From NCBI GenBank assembly GCA_964522015.1, contig CAZFST010000011.1:1-64000 (forward strand): DNA of 64,000 nucleotides, in the 5' to 3' direction. The position numbers were made by a program, and so were the translations under genes. This stretch comes from QQWI01 sp964522015 (GTDB taxonomy: Bacteria > Bacillota > Clostridia > Peptostreptococcales > Acidaminobacteraceae). The notes beneath the pieces are model-generated. The model did not search any database. It was not told the DNA's origin and saw only the letters and a program-made list of their open reading frames with translations. Shown in pieces: positions 43,939 to 52,978 of the stretch (position 1 is its first letter; each line of letters starts with the position of its first letter).

Positions 43939-46026
43939 GTGTTTTCATTGGCTTTTCAAGTCATACGCAAACGCTGGTTATTGAGCATTCTCATATTTGC
44001 GATCATGGTGCTGACATTGATCAACACCACCGCAGCACTGGGACTATTGATGTCACTGGGCGATGAGCGACAGCAACAAATCGTTAATGATGATAGGGAT
44101 GAACTGTTTTATACCCCTGAGCTTACCAGCGAGGCTAAGGGTTGGTTAGAGTCTCAAAAAAATTGGCGTATTTTGGGGGTGACACCCTATTGGCAGGGTT
44201 ATGGCATTAGTTTAAATCGAGATGATTTCACGTTTTACCCCAGTAAAGTAGTTGAATATGGTCCTTCATGGCACCTTGTCATGGTGTCTGGCAGAAAACC
44301 CATTGGGCCCAATGAAATGATGATTAACACCGCTGTTGCTGCCGCCATGGCCATTGAAGTTGGGGACCAAATCACAGTGAGCGGTTATGATAGAAAAACC
44401 CCATTTACCGTAGTGGGCATTATTGAAGATCCCCTCTATCGAGTGCGACCTCTGAGTCATACCCGTTTTTTTGTGTCTGAATTAACCTCTGAAGAAAGCC
44501 AAGGAGTTGCCCTTGCCATTAGTTTTAAAGATGGGGTCAACCATGAGGCTTTGAGTTCTGCTTTTCAGACGAAATTCGGAAAGCCATTTTTGGCAGAAAA
44601 GCTTTCTGTAGAGAAGGAACTGCGGATGAAATTAGAGGGAATTGCCATGGTCTTTATAGTGGCTCTCATGATCTGGCTAGTGCAATTCTTGTTGATCATC
44701 TTGATCATGGCTCAGGTGATGTATTACTTGGTAACCGCTTATCCAGGGTCTCAGATAGCCAGCCGAAGCACACGGTTTGATCACTTAGATGTCTATTTGA
44801 ATTATTCAATGCTTCTGATATTGGCAGCTTTTGTGGTATCCAGTTTTGTGGTGGGCGCCTATATTGAGATGCTTAGTTCTGGTACCTTGGAAACAGTGGT
44901 GCCGGTGACAGGTTTGGAGCTTGCAACCATTCACCTGATGAGTTTAGGATTTTGGATGACAGTTTTTGTCCTAATCAATTGGATTTTACAGCGTTTCTTT
45001 AGAATTAAACCTCGGGGGAAAGCCCCTTCTAAACAAGGGCTTCGTTCGCAAAAGCGCCTGGTTGATCGTGCTTACGAGAAGCTCTTTTTCAAAAGACTTT
45101 TATTTATCCTGATTGCCAATACCTTGGTGGGATTTTTGTTGATTGTCAGCATCGAATCCGGTGCTTGGTCACAGCACCTTGCCACTGTCCCTTCACTGTG
45201 GGGCTTTCCCAATACCCCGGTCAGTCTTAATTCAACAATAACATCGGATAGAGAGGGATTTTCCTTTGAGTCTGTTGTGCTTGAGGGACCAAATTCTCAG
45301 GAGGCAAGGGCTGTTATCAGTGAGTCTGGTTTTGAGAAGTTTGGTATTGTTCTAGTTGCTGGTAGGTTGCCAAAATGGACAAATGAGATTATTGTAGGGG
45401 TTGGTCTTGCCAATGAGGGATATGGGGTGGGAAGCACCCTTCGCTTTTATGACAAATCCGGTTGGCACAGTGGTTTGGTGGTTGGCATTGGCAATGCACT
45501 CTTTGATAAGGGGAGAATTTTTGGCTACTGCAAAGCCGCAGAAAAGACCTTTGTTTTTGGCGTAGAAACCGATGATGAGATTATCGATTTTAGCGCCCAC
45601 GTCAAACGTCACTTCTTGCTACTTCGCAGTAATCTTGCGGCTTATATGTTGTCCTTTACAAATAGCGTTCTGTTGATTGGCATCTTGACGGTGGGTATTT
45701 TTTACGCCCATATCGAATCTCTTTTACTAGTGCTGCGACGTCATATTTTAGTGCTTCGAATTTCGTGGTTAAAGACCACCTTTGGCTTGATTGTCTTTGC
45801 AAGTTGTATGAGCGCCCTGTCTTTTGCTTTGGCCCGTCTTTTTTGGCAATTGGTGCCTAGCGCCTTATTTGAATCCATTAGTCTTAAATTGGGTCTTGTG
45901 CCCTCTTCAATTATGTCCTGGGCCCCAGAGAGCTTGGCGGTGTTGCCGATTCTATTTGTTCTAAATTTTGTACTGGCCTTTGGCATTTTGGTGCAAGGAT
46001 TTAAACACCGACTACGGGTTTTCTGA
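43939..46026 (+). CDS. FtsX/MacB-like ABC permease with large extracytoplasmic domains
   Basis: The 695-residue protein starts at a GTG two bases after the ATPase stop. One N-terminal helix (about 12-36) is followed by an extracytoplasmic domain of about 180 residues resembling a MacB periplasmic core (PNEMMINTAVAAAMAIEVGD, TVVGIIEDPLYR). Three helices follow (about 235-350). A second helix (about 395-415), a second smaller extracytoplasmic domain (NEIIVGVGLANEGYGVGS) and three final helices (about 575-690) complete a duplicated FtsX layout with eight helices. Relatives work in mechanotransmission or antimicrobial-peptide resistance and do not move substrates through the membrane. Confidence 0.82.
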   Translation: MFSLAFQVIRKRWLLSILIFAIMVLTLINTTAALGLLMSLGDERQQQIVNDDRDELFYTPELTSEAKGWLESQKNWRILGVTPYWQGYGISLNRDDFTFYPSKVVEYGPSWHLVMVSGRKPIGPNEMMINTAVAAAMAIEVGDQITVSGYDRKTPFTVVGIIEDPLYRVRPLSHTRFFVSELTSEESQGVALAISFKDGVNHEALSSAFQTKFGKPFLAEKLSVEKELRMKLEGIAMVFIVALMIWLVQFLLIILIMAQVMYYLVTAYPGSQIASRSTRFDHLDVYLNYSMLLILAAFVVSSFVVGAYIEMLSSGTLETVVPVTGLELATIHLMSLGFWMTVFVLINWILQRFFRIKPRGKAPSKQGLRSQKRLVDRAYEKLFFKRLLFILIANTLVGFLLIVSIESGAWSQHLATVPSLWGFPNTPVSLNSTITSDREGFSFESVVLEGPNSQEARAVISESGFEKFGIVLVAGRLPKWTNEIIVGVGLANEGYGVGSTLRFYDKSGWHSGLVVGIGNALFDKGRIFGYCKAAEKTFVFGVETDDEIIDFSAHVKRHFLLLRSNLAAYMLSFTNSVLLIGILTVGIFYAHIESLLLVLRRHILVLRISWLKTTFGLIVFASCMSALSFALARLFWQLVPSALFESISLKLGLVPSSIMSWAPESLAVLPILFVLNFVLAFGILVQGFKHRLRVF

Positions 46027-46083
46027 TATAATAATGGTGCGCCGTGCCGGTTCACATGGCGACAATTATTCTTGGGGGTAACC

Positions 46084-46902
46084 ATGTCAAAATTAATTAT
46101 TACCGCAGCTTTAACAGGGGCAGAGGTGACAAAAGACTTACAACCTGCACTGCCTGTTACACCAGATGAAATTGCACAAGAGGCTTTTCAGTGCTATCAA
46201 GCGGGGGCTTCAATCGTCCATGTTCACGCAAGAGACGCGCAGGGTAATCCAACGCAGGATTTTGCTGTGTACAAAGAAATTATTGATAAAATCGGAGCTC
46301 TTTGCCCGATTATCGTTCAGCCTTCTACAGGTGGTGCCACTTGGCATACTCCTGAGCAGCGGCTTCAGCCAGTGGACTTGTGTCCTGAAATGGCCACACT
46401 CAGCGCTGGTACCTGTAACTTTGGGGCTGAAGTTTTTATGAATACCGAAGAGAACATTGAGATTTTTGCCCTTAAAATGAAAGCCAACGGGGTTAAACCT
46501 GAAATTGAGGTTTTTGAGCGTGGGATGATTACCAATGCCTTAAAGTTAGTCAAGAAGGGTGTTTTAGAGATGCCCCTTCATTTTGATTTTGTTTTGGGTG
46601 TTCCTGGCGCATGCCCTGGTGAGGCTGAGGATTTGCTGCACATGGTCCGAAGTATCCCAGAGGGTTGCACTTGGACAGTGGCGGGCGTCGGCAGATACGA
46701 GACGCCACTGGCGCTCATGGCTATTGCTATGGGAGGCCATGTGCGCGTGGGCTTTGAAGACAATATTTACTACAATAAGGGTGAGTTGGCTACTTCCAAC
46801 GCGCAACTTGTAGCACGTGTTGCGCGAATTGCTGTTGAGGCAGGGCGCGGGGTAGCAACTCCAGATGAGGCTCGTCAAATTTTGGGGCTAAAAGCGCGGT
46901 AA
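46084..46902 (+). CDS. kce: 3-keto-5-aminohexanoate cleavage enzyme family (BKACE) protein
   Basis: A 272-residue protein, ATG after ggggg. The zinc ligands H46 and H48 (IVHVHARD), the catalytic-type glutamate near the N terminus (TGAEVTK) and the C-terminal GFEDNIYYNKGELATSNAQLV match Kce/BKACE enzymes. These condense a beta-keto acid with acetyl-CoA to give acetoacetate and an acyl-CoA. Kce itself acts in lysine fermentation, but the family also includes other specificities, and the usual lysine genes (kamA, kamDE, kdd, kal) are not nearby. The acetoacetate product could be activated by the AtoDA-type CoA transferase at 58.3 kb. The gene stands alone with its own terminator. Confidence 0.82.
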   Translation: MSKLIITAALTGAEVTKDLQPALPVTPDEIAQEAFQCYQAGASIVHVHARDAQGNPTQDFAVYKEIIDKIGALCPIIVQPSTGGATWHTPEQRLQPVDLCPEMATLSAGTCNFGAEVFMNTEENIEIFALKMKANGVKPEIEVFERGMITNALKLVKKGVLEMPLHFDFVLGVPGACPGEAEDLLHMVRSIPEGCTWTVAGVGRYETPLALMAIAMGGHVRVGFEDNIYYNKGELATSNAQLVARVARIAVEAGRGVATPDEARQILGLKAR

Positions 46903-46956
46903 ATCTTTAACAATGCCTGAAAATCTACCAGTAGTCAATCTTTGCACTCAAATAGT

Positions 46957-46996
46957 AACCCCCAGAAGCACCTGAAAGGGCTTCTGGGGGTTTTTA
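46957..46996. terminator. bidirectional terminator between kce and the stalk-domain gene
   Basis: AACCCCCAGAAG (46957-46968) / CTTCTGGGGGTT (46981-46992), perfect 12-bp stem with flanking T run. Confidence 0.92.
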
Positions 46997-47041
46997 TGTT
47001 TCTGCTATGAACTGTATTTTTGCTACGGGGCTATTGAATGG

Positions 47042-48820
47042 TTATTCAACGGTTGTAAATGCTTCAAAGAGGTCGTGGTATCTTTTCAAGTCCATAAAGT
47101 GATAGCTTTCAAATTGATTGATTGGGGTTGGTGTGGCCCCTCTCTTAATGGTGGTGAGTCTCGGATCTTTTCTCGCCATCACATGACTCACAGGATCTAT
47201 CACAACCCACCGACCATTGATATTGGCCTCAACAAAAAAGTAAAATATCTCATCGATTTGGCCTGCCACCACTTTTGCCTGGATGCCATCGCTACGCAGC
47301 ATGGCTGCCAGCAATAAATTATACTCAAGCTTAGTGGCTTTTTTGTTGATCACAACGTTTCTTAGGGCCCGGGGGGTATCCTTATCCAAATCCAGGTTAT
47401 CTCTAGAATCCCGAAATTCCGGCTTAAGTTCTGTGACAATCCAGTCAAAGTAGGATTTCGCCCTGAAAAACTCGCTGGTTTTTTCGTAGCTTAGGATACT
47501 CGCAAGTGAAGAAACTTCCATCACATTGCTCTGAATATACTTAGACGGTATCAAATACCTGGTGACATGGTCTGATAGGTTAATGGCGCTAAACTGCATC
47601 AATAGGATATCTGTATCTCCGGATTTAAGTGTCCCATAGATTTCAAAGTTATGGCGACCCAGTCCGAAAGGGGTGTATAGAGTGGTATTAAAGGCCCCGC
47701 TTGAACTGAGAGGGATTAAAAACTCTGTGGTAGCCTCCCCTTTTGAAACCAGGGCATAGACCTTTTTCACCTTTTTAAATTGCTTCATTTGACCAACAAA
47801 AGGTAAGACTTCTACCACTTCTTCGTTAGACATAATTGGCGTAGTCAAGGCTGCTCCCAAGTTTAAAAAAGCGGGTTTTTCGATATAGTGCTCATTTTCT
47901 GCCATGACAGTAAAGTCGGAAAATTGAATGGTGCTCAATATGTTTTGGTAAGTATCCCGGGTGTATTTTAAGTCGGAAGTGGCTGCGTAACTGCCTTCAA
48001 AAACAAAGACGGCATTGTCGTGCAAAATCATATAGGTTTGATAAAAACGCTCAGAGGTTGGTGTTGTGACCAAATAGCCAAAGGTTTCAAAGGTCTGATG
48101 ATTATGTTGATAAACCCCTTCTGTTTGAAAAGTGATGGCACTGCCGTATTGCTTTGTGAGATTCTTTTTATAAAGATCCCGATACTGTATGAGATTCAAA
48201 AGATTTTTATTCTCGTACTGGGCAATGCGCATGCCGTAATCATCGTATTCATCTTTTAAACCGTAGTAATCTTCAGAAAGCATTTTCCACCCATATGGGA
48301 AGGCTGCTGTGAGATTGAATTTTTCAAAATGCTGAGAAATAAAAAAAGTGTCATTTAAGTAGTAATATCGGGTTGCGTCCCTGTTTTTTAAGGTGACGGC
48401 ATTGCCTTCAAAGGTAAATGTCATATCAAATGATTTGGCAATGGTTTCAAGGGGTAAATAGGTTTGTTTGTCAATCATTAAAGGGGCTTGTTTTAGGGTG
48501 ATGGGAAGACCGTTATAATACCCTTTGTTTTGGCCCATCTTAAACTTTAAAAAAGCATTGGTTCGGTAAGCCGTGATCTCTTGGGTATCGGCAAACCAAT
48601 TGACCTGTGCCCCAAGCATTTGAAAAAAGATTCTCATGGGGACCATGGGTACACCCTCGACCAGGTAAACCGGTTGGTTCAGTGCAAGGGGCTTATTATC
48701 AAATGTTAGCGTATAGGGTAAATACGCACTATCAGCCTGGGAAGTGGTGGTGATAAAGCCCAGGCAAATGCCACATGAAATCAGTAGGAGTATACTTATA
48801 TAAGTTGTCATTCGACGCAT
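47042..48820 (-). CDS. stalk-domain (copper amine oxidase N-terminal-like) protein with a degenerate transglutaminase fold
   Basis: About 592 residues, from an ATG after gaggtgat. A signal peptide (about 1-30) precedes a copper-amine-oxidase-N1 stalk domain (about 35-150; VPMVPMRIFFQMLGAQVNWF, IDKQTYLPLETIAKSF), which in Firmicutes is a non-enzymatic wall-associated module. A middle PsbP/lipoprotein-like domain follows. The C-terminal domain (about 440-592) follows transglutaminase-like proteins (LLLAAMLRSDGIQAKVVAG, GRWVVIDPVS). The nucleophile cysteine region reads KKATKLEYN without Cys and the histidine position is Phe, so catalysis is unlikely. Its role may be binding or scaffolding. It is convergent with kce and divergent from rpmE. 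Confidence 0.8.
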   Translation of the reverse strand: MRRMTTYISILLLISCGICLGFITTTSQADSAYLPYTLTFDNKPLALNQPVYLVEGVPMVPMRIFFQMLGAQVNWFADTQEITAYRTNAFLKFKMGQNKGYYNGLPITLKQAPLMIDKQTYLPLETIAKSFDMTFTFEGNAVTLKNRDATRYYYLNDTFFISQHFEKFNLTAAFPYGWKMLSEDYYGLKDEYDDYGMRIAQYENKNLLNLIQYRDLYKKNLTKQYGSAITFQTEGVYQHNHQTFETFGYLVTTPTSERFYQTYMILHDNAVFVFEGSYAATSDLKYTRDTYQNILSTIQFSDFTVMAENEHYIEKPAFLNLGAALTTPIMSNEEVVEVLPFVGQMKQFKKVKKVYALVSKGEATTEFLIPLSSSGAFNTTLYTPFGLGRHNFEIYGTLKSGDTDILLMQFSAINLSDHVTRYLIPSKYIQSNVMEVSSLASILSYEKTSEFFRAKSYFDWIVTELKPEFRDSRDNLDLDKDTPRALRNVVINKKATKLEYNLLLAAMLRSDGIQAKVVAGQIDEIFYFFVEANINGRWVVIDPVSHVMARKDPRLTTIKRGATPTPINQFESYHFMDLKRYHDLFEAFTTVE

Positions 48821-49018
48821 ATCAATCACCTCGTTACTATATTATGCGACTATTGAAATGATGTCAATTAACAGGTTTGTGACTTTCGTAAATATTTAAG
48901 CTTTACATACCCATGGACGCATGTTATAATTTAATGGTTTTCATACTAGATGAATCATGCACCTTACTGGGCATGACTTTTAAGGTGATAAGATATTTTA
49001 CGGAAAGAGGTGCGCCTT

Positions 49019-49219
49019 ATGAAAAAGGATATCCATCCTATTTACAATGCAGTTGAAGTTCATTGCGCGTGTGGTAATGACTTCCAAACGAAGTCTACTA
49101 AGAAAGAAATCAGAATCGAAATCTGTTCTGAATGTCATCCTTTCTTCACTGGTACGATCAAGCAAACAGATCGTGGCGGTAGAGCTGAGAAATTCAAAGC
49201 AAAATTCAATCTTAAGTAG
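49019..49219 (+). CDS. rpmE: 50S ribosomal protein L31
   Basis: A 66-residue ribosomal protein. The ATG at 49019 follows aaagagg; the in-frame GTG three codons earlier overlaps that site. The zinc-type cysteines are kept (HCACGNDF and ICSECHPFFTG), so it is the zinc-binding C+ form. The length is typical. It heads the conserved clostridial set rpmE-tdk-DUF1385-prmC-prfA but is separated from tdk by a terminator. Confidence 0.96.
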   Translation: MKKDIHPIYNAVEVHCACGNDFQTKSTKKEIRIEICSECHPFFTGTIKQTDRGGRAEKFKAKFNLK

Positions 49220-49226
49220 TCAAACT

Positions 49227-49263
49227 GGATTAGGGCCTTTAATTGCTCTAATCCTTTTTATTT
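49227..49263 (+). terminator. terminator of rpmE
   Basis: GGATTAGGGC (49227-49236) / GCTCTAATCC (49245-49254) with one mismatch, then TTTTTATTT. Confidence 0.85.
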
Positions 49264-49314
49264 AGGTATATGTAAAATTTTGAAATAGATGTGTCAATTA
49301 TCATGGAGGAAAAA

Positions 49315-49908
49315 ATGGCAAAGTTGTATTTCCGTTATGGCGCAATGAACTCAGGCAAATCCACAGCACTACTGCAAGTGGCCTATAATTACGAAGAGCG
49401 CGGCATGCATGTCATTCTTATGAAACCCCATACGGACAGCAAGGGTGAAAGCACCATCGTTTCACGTCTTGGCATGTCCAGAAAAGTCGATTTTATCATC
49501 GACCATGGTACAGATTTAAAAGCACTTTTAAGAGACTACATCGCCACTAAAAAGCTGGACTGCATTTTGGTGGATGAGGTACAGTTCTTCTCAAAAGAGC
49601 ACATCGATGCATTTTTTGAAATTGCTGTCACCACAAAAATTCCTGTGATTTGCTACGGTCTCAGAACGGATTTTAGAACAGACGGATTTGAAGGCAGTCA
49701 ACGGCTCTTGTTGCTAGCCCATACATTAGAAGAACTTAAAACCATCTGCCGCTGTGGTAAAAAAGCGGTCCTTAACGGGCGAACCATCGATGGAGAATTT
49801 GTCTTTGAAGGGGACCAAGTGGCCATTGATGGCATGGGACACGTCCACTACGAATCCCTCTGCGCCAGCTGCTACTTTAAATTAAAAGGGGCAAGCTTGG
49901 CTCAGTGA
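49315..49908 (+). CDS. tdk: thymidine kinase
   Basis: A 197-residue type II thymidine kinase. The ATG follows ggaggaaaaa; longer upstream starts lack a ribosome site. The P-loop is GAMNSGKST, the Walker B/catalytic region is ILVDEVQFF, the lasso region is GLRTDFRTDGFEGS, and the zinc site uses CRCGK and CASCYF cysteines. It salvages thymidine to dTMP. The next gene starts 17 bp after the stop. Confidence 0.96.
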   Translation: MAKLYFRYGAMNSGKSTALLQVAYNYEERGMHVILMKPHTDSKGESTIVSRLGMSRKVDFIIDHGTDLKALLRDYIATKKLDCILVDEVQFFSKEHIDAFFEIAVTTKIPVICYGLRTDFRTDGFEGSQRLLLLAHTLEELKTICRCGKKAVLNGRTIDGEFVFEGDQVAIDGMGHVHYESLCASCYFKLKGASLAQ

Positions 49909-49925
49909 AAACAGGAGAACTTATA

Positions 49926-50915
49926 ATGAAAGAAAAGTACTGTGATATTGGGGGTCAAGCCCTGATTGAAGGGGTGATGATGCGTGGCAAAACAACCATT
50001 GCCATGTCCGTTAGAAAACCCGACGGTGAAATCGAAACAAAAGTTGAAAAGGTCCACAGCATCTTTAGCAAATCCTTTTTCAAGTGGCCAATTGTCCGAG
50101 GCATGGTAGCCCTAATCAATGCCATGATCATTGGGGTCCAGGCCCTTACCTATTCTGCAGAATTCTTTATGACAGAAGAGGAACTTGAAAACCCCTCAAA
50201 ATTCGATCAATGGATCACAAAAGTCTTTAAAGATAAAGCTGAAGGCATCTTGATTTTCTGCTCTTTAGTCATGGCCCTAGGCATGGCACTATTGATGTTT
50301 GCCGTACTCCCTGCTATCTTAGCAGGTTTCCTAAAAGGTGCTATTTCACATCCGACAGCTCTCTCTTTAATAGAAGGACTTATAAAAGTCGGGTTATTTG
50401 TGGGGTATATCCTCTTGATCTCTCAAATGAAAGACATTCAGCGGGTGTTCCAGTATCATGGAGCTGAGCACAAAACCATTCACTGTTATGAGTCGGGACA
50501 AGTCTTGACCCCAGAGAATGCCCAAAGATTTTCAAGAATCCATCCAAGATGCGGCACCAGCTTTTTGCTCTTTGTCATGGCCATCAGTATCGCCTTGTTT
50601 TCCATGATCACTTGGCAGTCCATCTTAATCCGGATTCTATTAAAAATTCTTTTAATGCCAGTGGTAGCGGGTTTGGCTTTTGAACTCATCAAACTCTCAG
50701 CCAAGTATGATAACGGATTTATGCGGGCCATATCAATGCCTGGGCTCTGGATGCAGCGCTTGACCACAAAAGAGCCCACTCTGGCTCAAATCGACGTTGC
50801 TATCACAGCCATGAACAGAGTGTTGCAAGAAGAGTCACCTCAGGTCTGTGACCTACCAAGTGAGTTAAAGTCCAACGAGCTACAAACAGAGTTAACAGAG
50901 GCCTGTGACGTATAA
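49926..50915 (+). CDS. DUF1385 (YqhQ-like) membrane protein
   Basis: A 329-residue protein; the ATG at 49926 follows aggag. It opens with the family hallmark DIGGQALIEGVMMRGKTTIA, then KSFFKWPIVRGMVALINAM. Four hydrophobic segments lie between about 110 and 255, with the conserved FQYHGAEHKTIHCYE between helices and RIHPRCGTSFLL after it. Family members are conserved next to prmC-prfA in Firmicutes, but their function is not settled. The last 40 residues are a variable acidic tail. Its stop overlaps the prmC start by one base. Confidence 0.92.
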   Translation: MKEKYCDIGGQALIEGVMMRGKTTIAMSVRKPDGEIETKVEKVHSIFSKSFFKWPIVRGMVALINAMIIGVQALTYSAEFFMTEEELENPSKFDQWITKVFKDKAEGILIFCSLVMALGMALLMFAVLPAILAGFLKGAISHPTALSLIEGLIKVGLFVGYILLISQMKDIQRVFQYHGAEHKTIHCYESGQVLTPENAQRFSRIHPRCGTSFLLFVMAISIALFSMITWQSILIRILLKILLMPVVAGLAFELIKLSAKYDNGFMRAISMPGLWMQRLTTKEPTLAQIDVAITAMNRVLQEESPQVCDLPSELKSNELQTELTEACDV

Positions 50916-51844
50916 TGGTCAAAGCACTATTAGAGGCTGCTATACGGCGACTGTCCGGCGTCAGTGACACGCCGGCCCTGGACGCCCAGTTACTCCTGAT
51001 GCACGTGAGCGCTTTGGAAAGACACCACCTGATAACAAGAAGCGATGAAGTTCTTCCGGATCATCAAGTTCTTGAATTTGAAGCCTTGGTAGAACGGCGG
51101 TTTGCAGGTGAACCGGTTGCTTATTTAATAGGTACCAAGCCCTTTATGGGTTTGGATTTTGAAGTTGAACCCGGGGTTTTGATTCCAAGACCGGACACGG
51201 AGATTTTAGTGGAAGCCATTTTGGCGGCTTATCCAGCAGGTCAGGGCGCTTATCCAGCAGGGATTGCCGATTCTAGAATAGAGCCTGACTCACAGGTAGC
51301 AGGTGGGATTCCAGGTAATGTGGCTAAGCACATCAGGTTTGCAGAAATTGGCACAGGTAGTGGCGGGATTTGTGTTTCGCTTTTGGTGTACCGTGAGAAT
51401 TTTCAAGGGGTGGGCTTAGAGATTTCGCAAAAAGCCATTGAAATCACCACCAAAAACGCATATAGTAATGATGTGCAAAACCGTTTGGATTTGCGAACAT
51501 CTGATGTTTTTTCAGCGCTATCTCCCAGTGAGGCATTTGACTTTATCGTGTCAAATCCACCTTATATTTCTCGGGCGGACATGGCGCTTTTGATCCGTGA
51601 TGTACACGATTTTGAGCCCCATTTGGCACTCTTTGGTGGCGATGATGGCTTGGATTTTTATAGACAGATTACCGACCAGGCGCCGAATTTTTTGGTAAGC
51701 GGTGGCCGTTTGTTTTTTGAAATTGGTTATGATCAAGGCTTTGCAGTTAGCCAGATGCTAACTGAACGGGGCTTTTGTGAAGTGTTGATTGAAAGAGATT
51801 TGGCAGGCCACCAACGTGTGGTCAGTGGCCTTTGGAAAGAATAG
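50915..51844 (+). CDS. prmC: release factor N5-glutamine methyltransferase
   Basis: A 309-residue SAM-dependent enzyme that methylates the glutamine of the GGQ motif in release factors. The N-terminal helical substrate-binding domain, IPRPDTEILVEA, the SAM motif EIGTGSGGICV and the catalytic NPPYIS are visible. An insertion of about 30 residues sits between DTEILVEA and EIGTGSG. It contains the heptapeptide AYPAGQG/AYPAGIA repeat from a 21-bp duplication, a loop normally short in PrmC. The start overlaps the DUF1385 stop (TAATG). It is directly followed by prfA, whose product is its substrate. Confidence 0.95.
   Translation: MVKALLEAAIRRLSGVSDTPALDAQLLLMHVSALERHHLITRSDEVLPDHQVLEFEALVERRFAGEPVAYLIGTKPFMGLDFEVEPGVLIPRPDTEILVEAILAAYPAGQGAYPAGIADSRIEPDSQVAGGIPGNVAKHIRFAEIGTGSGGICVSLLVYRENFQGVGLEISQKAIEITTKNAYSNDVQNRLDLRTSDVFSALSPSEAFDFIVSNPPYISRADMALLIRDVHDFEPHLALFGGDDGLDFYRQITDQAPNFLVSGGRLFFEIGYDQGFAVSQMLTERGFCEVLIERDLAGHQRVVSGLWKE
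51227..51261 (+). repeat. 21-bp period duplication inside prmC
   Basis: GCTTATCCAGCAGG occurs at 51227-51240 and again at 51248-51261, in frame, within a lineage-specific loop insert. Confidence 0.85.
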
Positions 51845-51851
51845 GTGCGTA

Positions 51852-52925
51852 ATGTTAGACAAACTCAGCAGTTTAGAGGATAAGTTTCGGGATTTGGAAT
51901 CTAAGATATCCGACCCCAATGTCATTAGTATTCAGAGCGAGTGGCAAAAGTTCATGAAAGAACATGCGGAGATTGCCCCGGTGGTTGCAGCCTACAGAGA
52001 ATACAAGTCTGTATTGATGCAGTTGGCGGATGCAAAGGAAATTTTAGAAACAGAGAACGACGAAGAAATGAGAGAGCTTGCTAAAATGGAGCTCAAAGAA
52101 AATGAAGTTAAAGAGACTGAAATCCGGGAGCGATTGAGATTGCTACTTTTGCCAACGGACCCCAACGATGACAAGAACGTTCTTGTGGAGATTCGTGCCG
52201 GTGCTGGTGGTGACGAAGCAGGGCTCTTTGCCCAAGAGTTACAGCGTCTGTATATGCGTTATGCTGAGCGTAGACGGTGGAAAGTTGAAATGATTTCTTT
52301 TAGCGAAAGCGGCGCCGGTGGTATTAAAGAAGCGATCTTTATGATTACCGGAAAAGGGGCTTACTCCCGTCTGAAGTTTGAAAGTGGCATTCACCGTGTT
52401 CAACGTGTTCCTGCCACTGAATCTCAGGGACGTATTCACACGTCAACGGCTACGGTTGCTGTACTAGCAGAAGTTGAAGACGTTGAAATTGAAGTGCGTA
52501 CACAGGATATTCGGGTGGACGTGTTTAGATCTTCTGGTAATGGTGGTCAGTCTGTAAATACAACAGACTCCGCTGTGCGAATCACTCATATTCCTTCGGG
52601 GATTGTGGTTTCATGTCAGGATGGTAAATCACAGCTTTCCAATAAAGAAAAGGCACTTAAAGTACTCAAAGCCAAACTATATGATGCAGAACTTGCTAAG
52701 CAACAATCCGAAATTGCCAAGGATCGTAAGGAGCAAATTGGCTCTGGTGACCGCGCTGGCAAAGTGCGTACGTACAACTTCCCTCAGGGACGCATCACCG
52801 ACCACCGTATTCCGTTGACGCTTTATAAGCTTGCGCAGTATATGGATGGCGAGATTGATGAAATGATCGATGCGCTAGTTACCATGAGACAAGCTGAGCA
52901 AATGGCTGCCACGGACGATATGTAA
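51852..52925 (+). CDS. prfA: peptide chain release factor 1
   Basis: A 357-residue RF1. The ATG at 51852 follows aggtgcg, seven bases after the prmC stop. The codon-recognition tripeptide PAT (187-189, in RVPATESQGR) assigns it to RF1 (UAA/UAG), and the peptidyl-hydrolysis GGQ is at 231-233 (SSGNGGQSVNTTDSAVR). Length and motifs are normal. An intrinsic terminator follows, although tsaC starts immediately downstream. Confidence 0.97.
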   Translation: MLDKLSSLEDKFRDLESKISDPNVISIQSEWQKFMKEHAEIAPVVAAYREYKSVLMQLADAKEILETENDEEMRELAKMELKENEVKETEIRERLRLLLLPTDPNDDKNVLVEIRAGAGGDEAGLFAQELQRLYMRYAERRRWKVEMISFSESGAGGIKEAIFMITGKGAYSRLKFESGIHRVQRVPATESQGRIHTSTATVAVLAEVEDVEIEVRTQDIRVDVFRSSGNGGQSVNTTDSAVRITHIPSGIVVSCQDGKSQLSNKEKALKVLKAKLYDAELAKQQSEIAKDRKEQIGSGDRAGKVRTYNFPQGRITDHRIPLTLYKLAQYMDGEIDEMIDALVTMRQAEQMAATDDM

Positions 52926-52937
52926 TTCGGTATTTTG

Positions 52938-52966
52938 GTGCTCCCATTGGGAGCACTTATTTTTTG
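52938..52966 (+). terminator. terminator between prfA and tsaC
   Basis: GTGCTCCC (52938-52945) / GGGAGCAC (52949-52956), three-base loop, then TTATTTTTT. It ends only about 12 bases before the next start, so it may act as an attenuator. Confidence 0.75.
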
Positions 52967-52978
52967 GAGATGAAAGTC

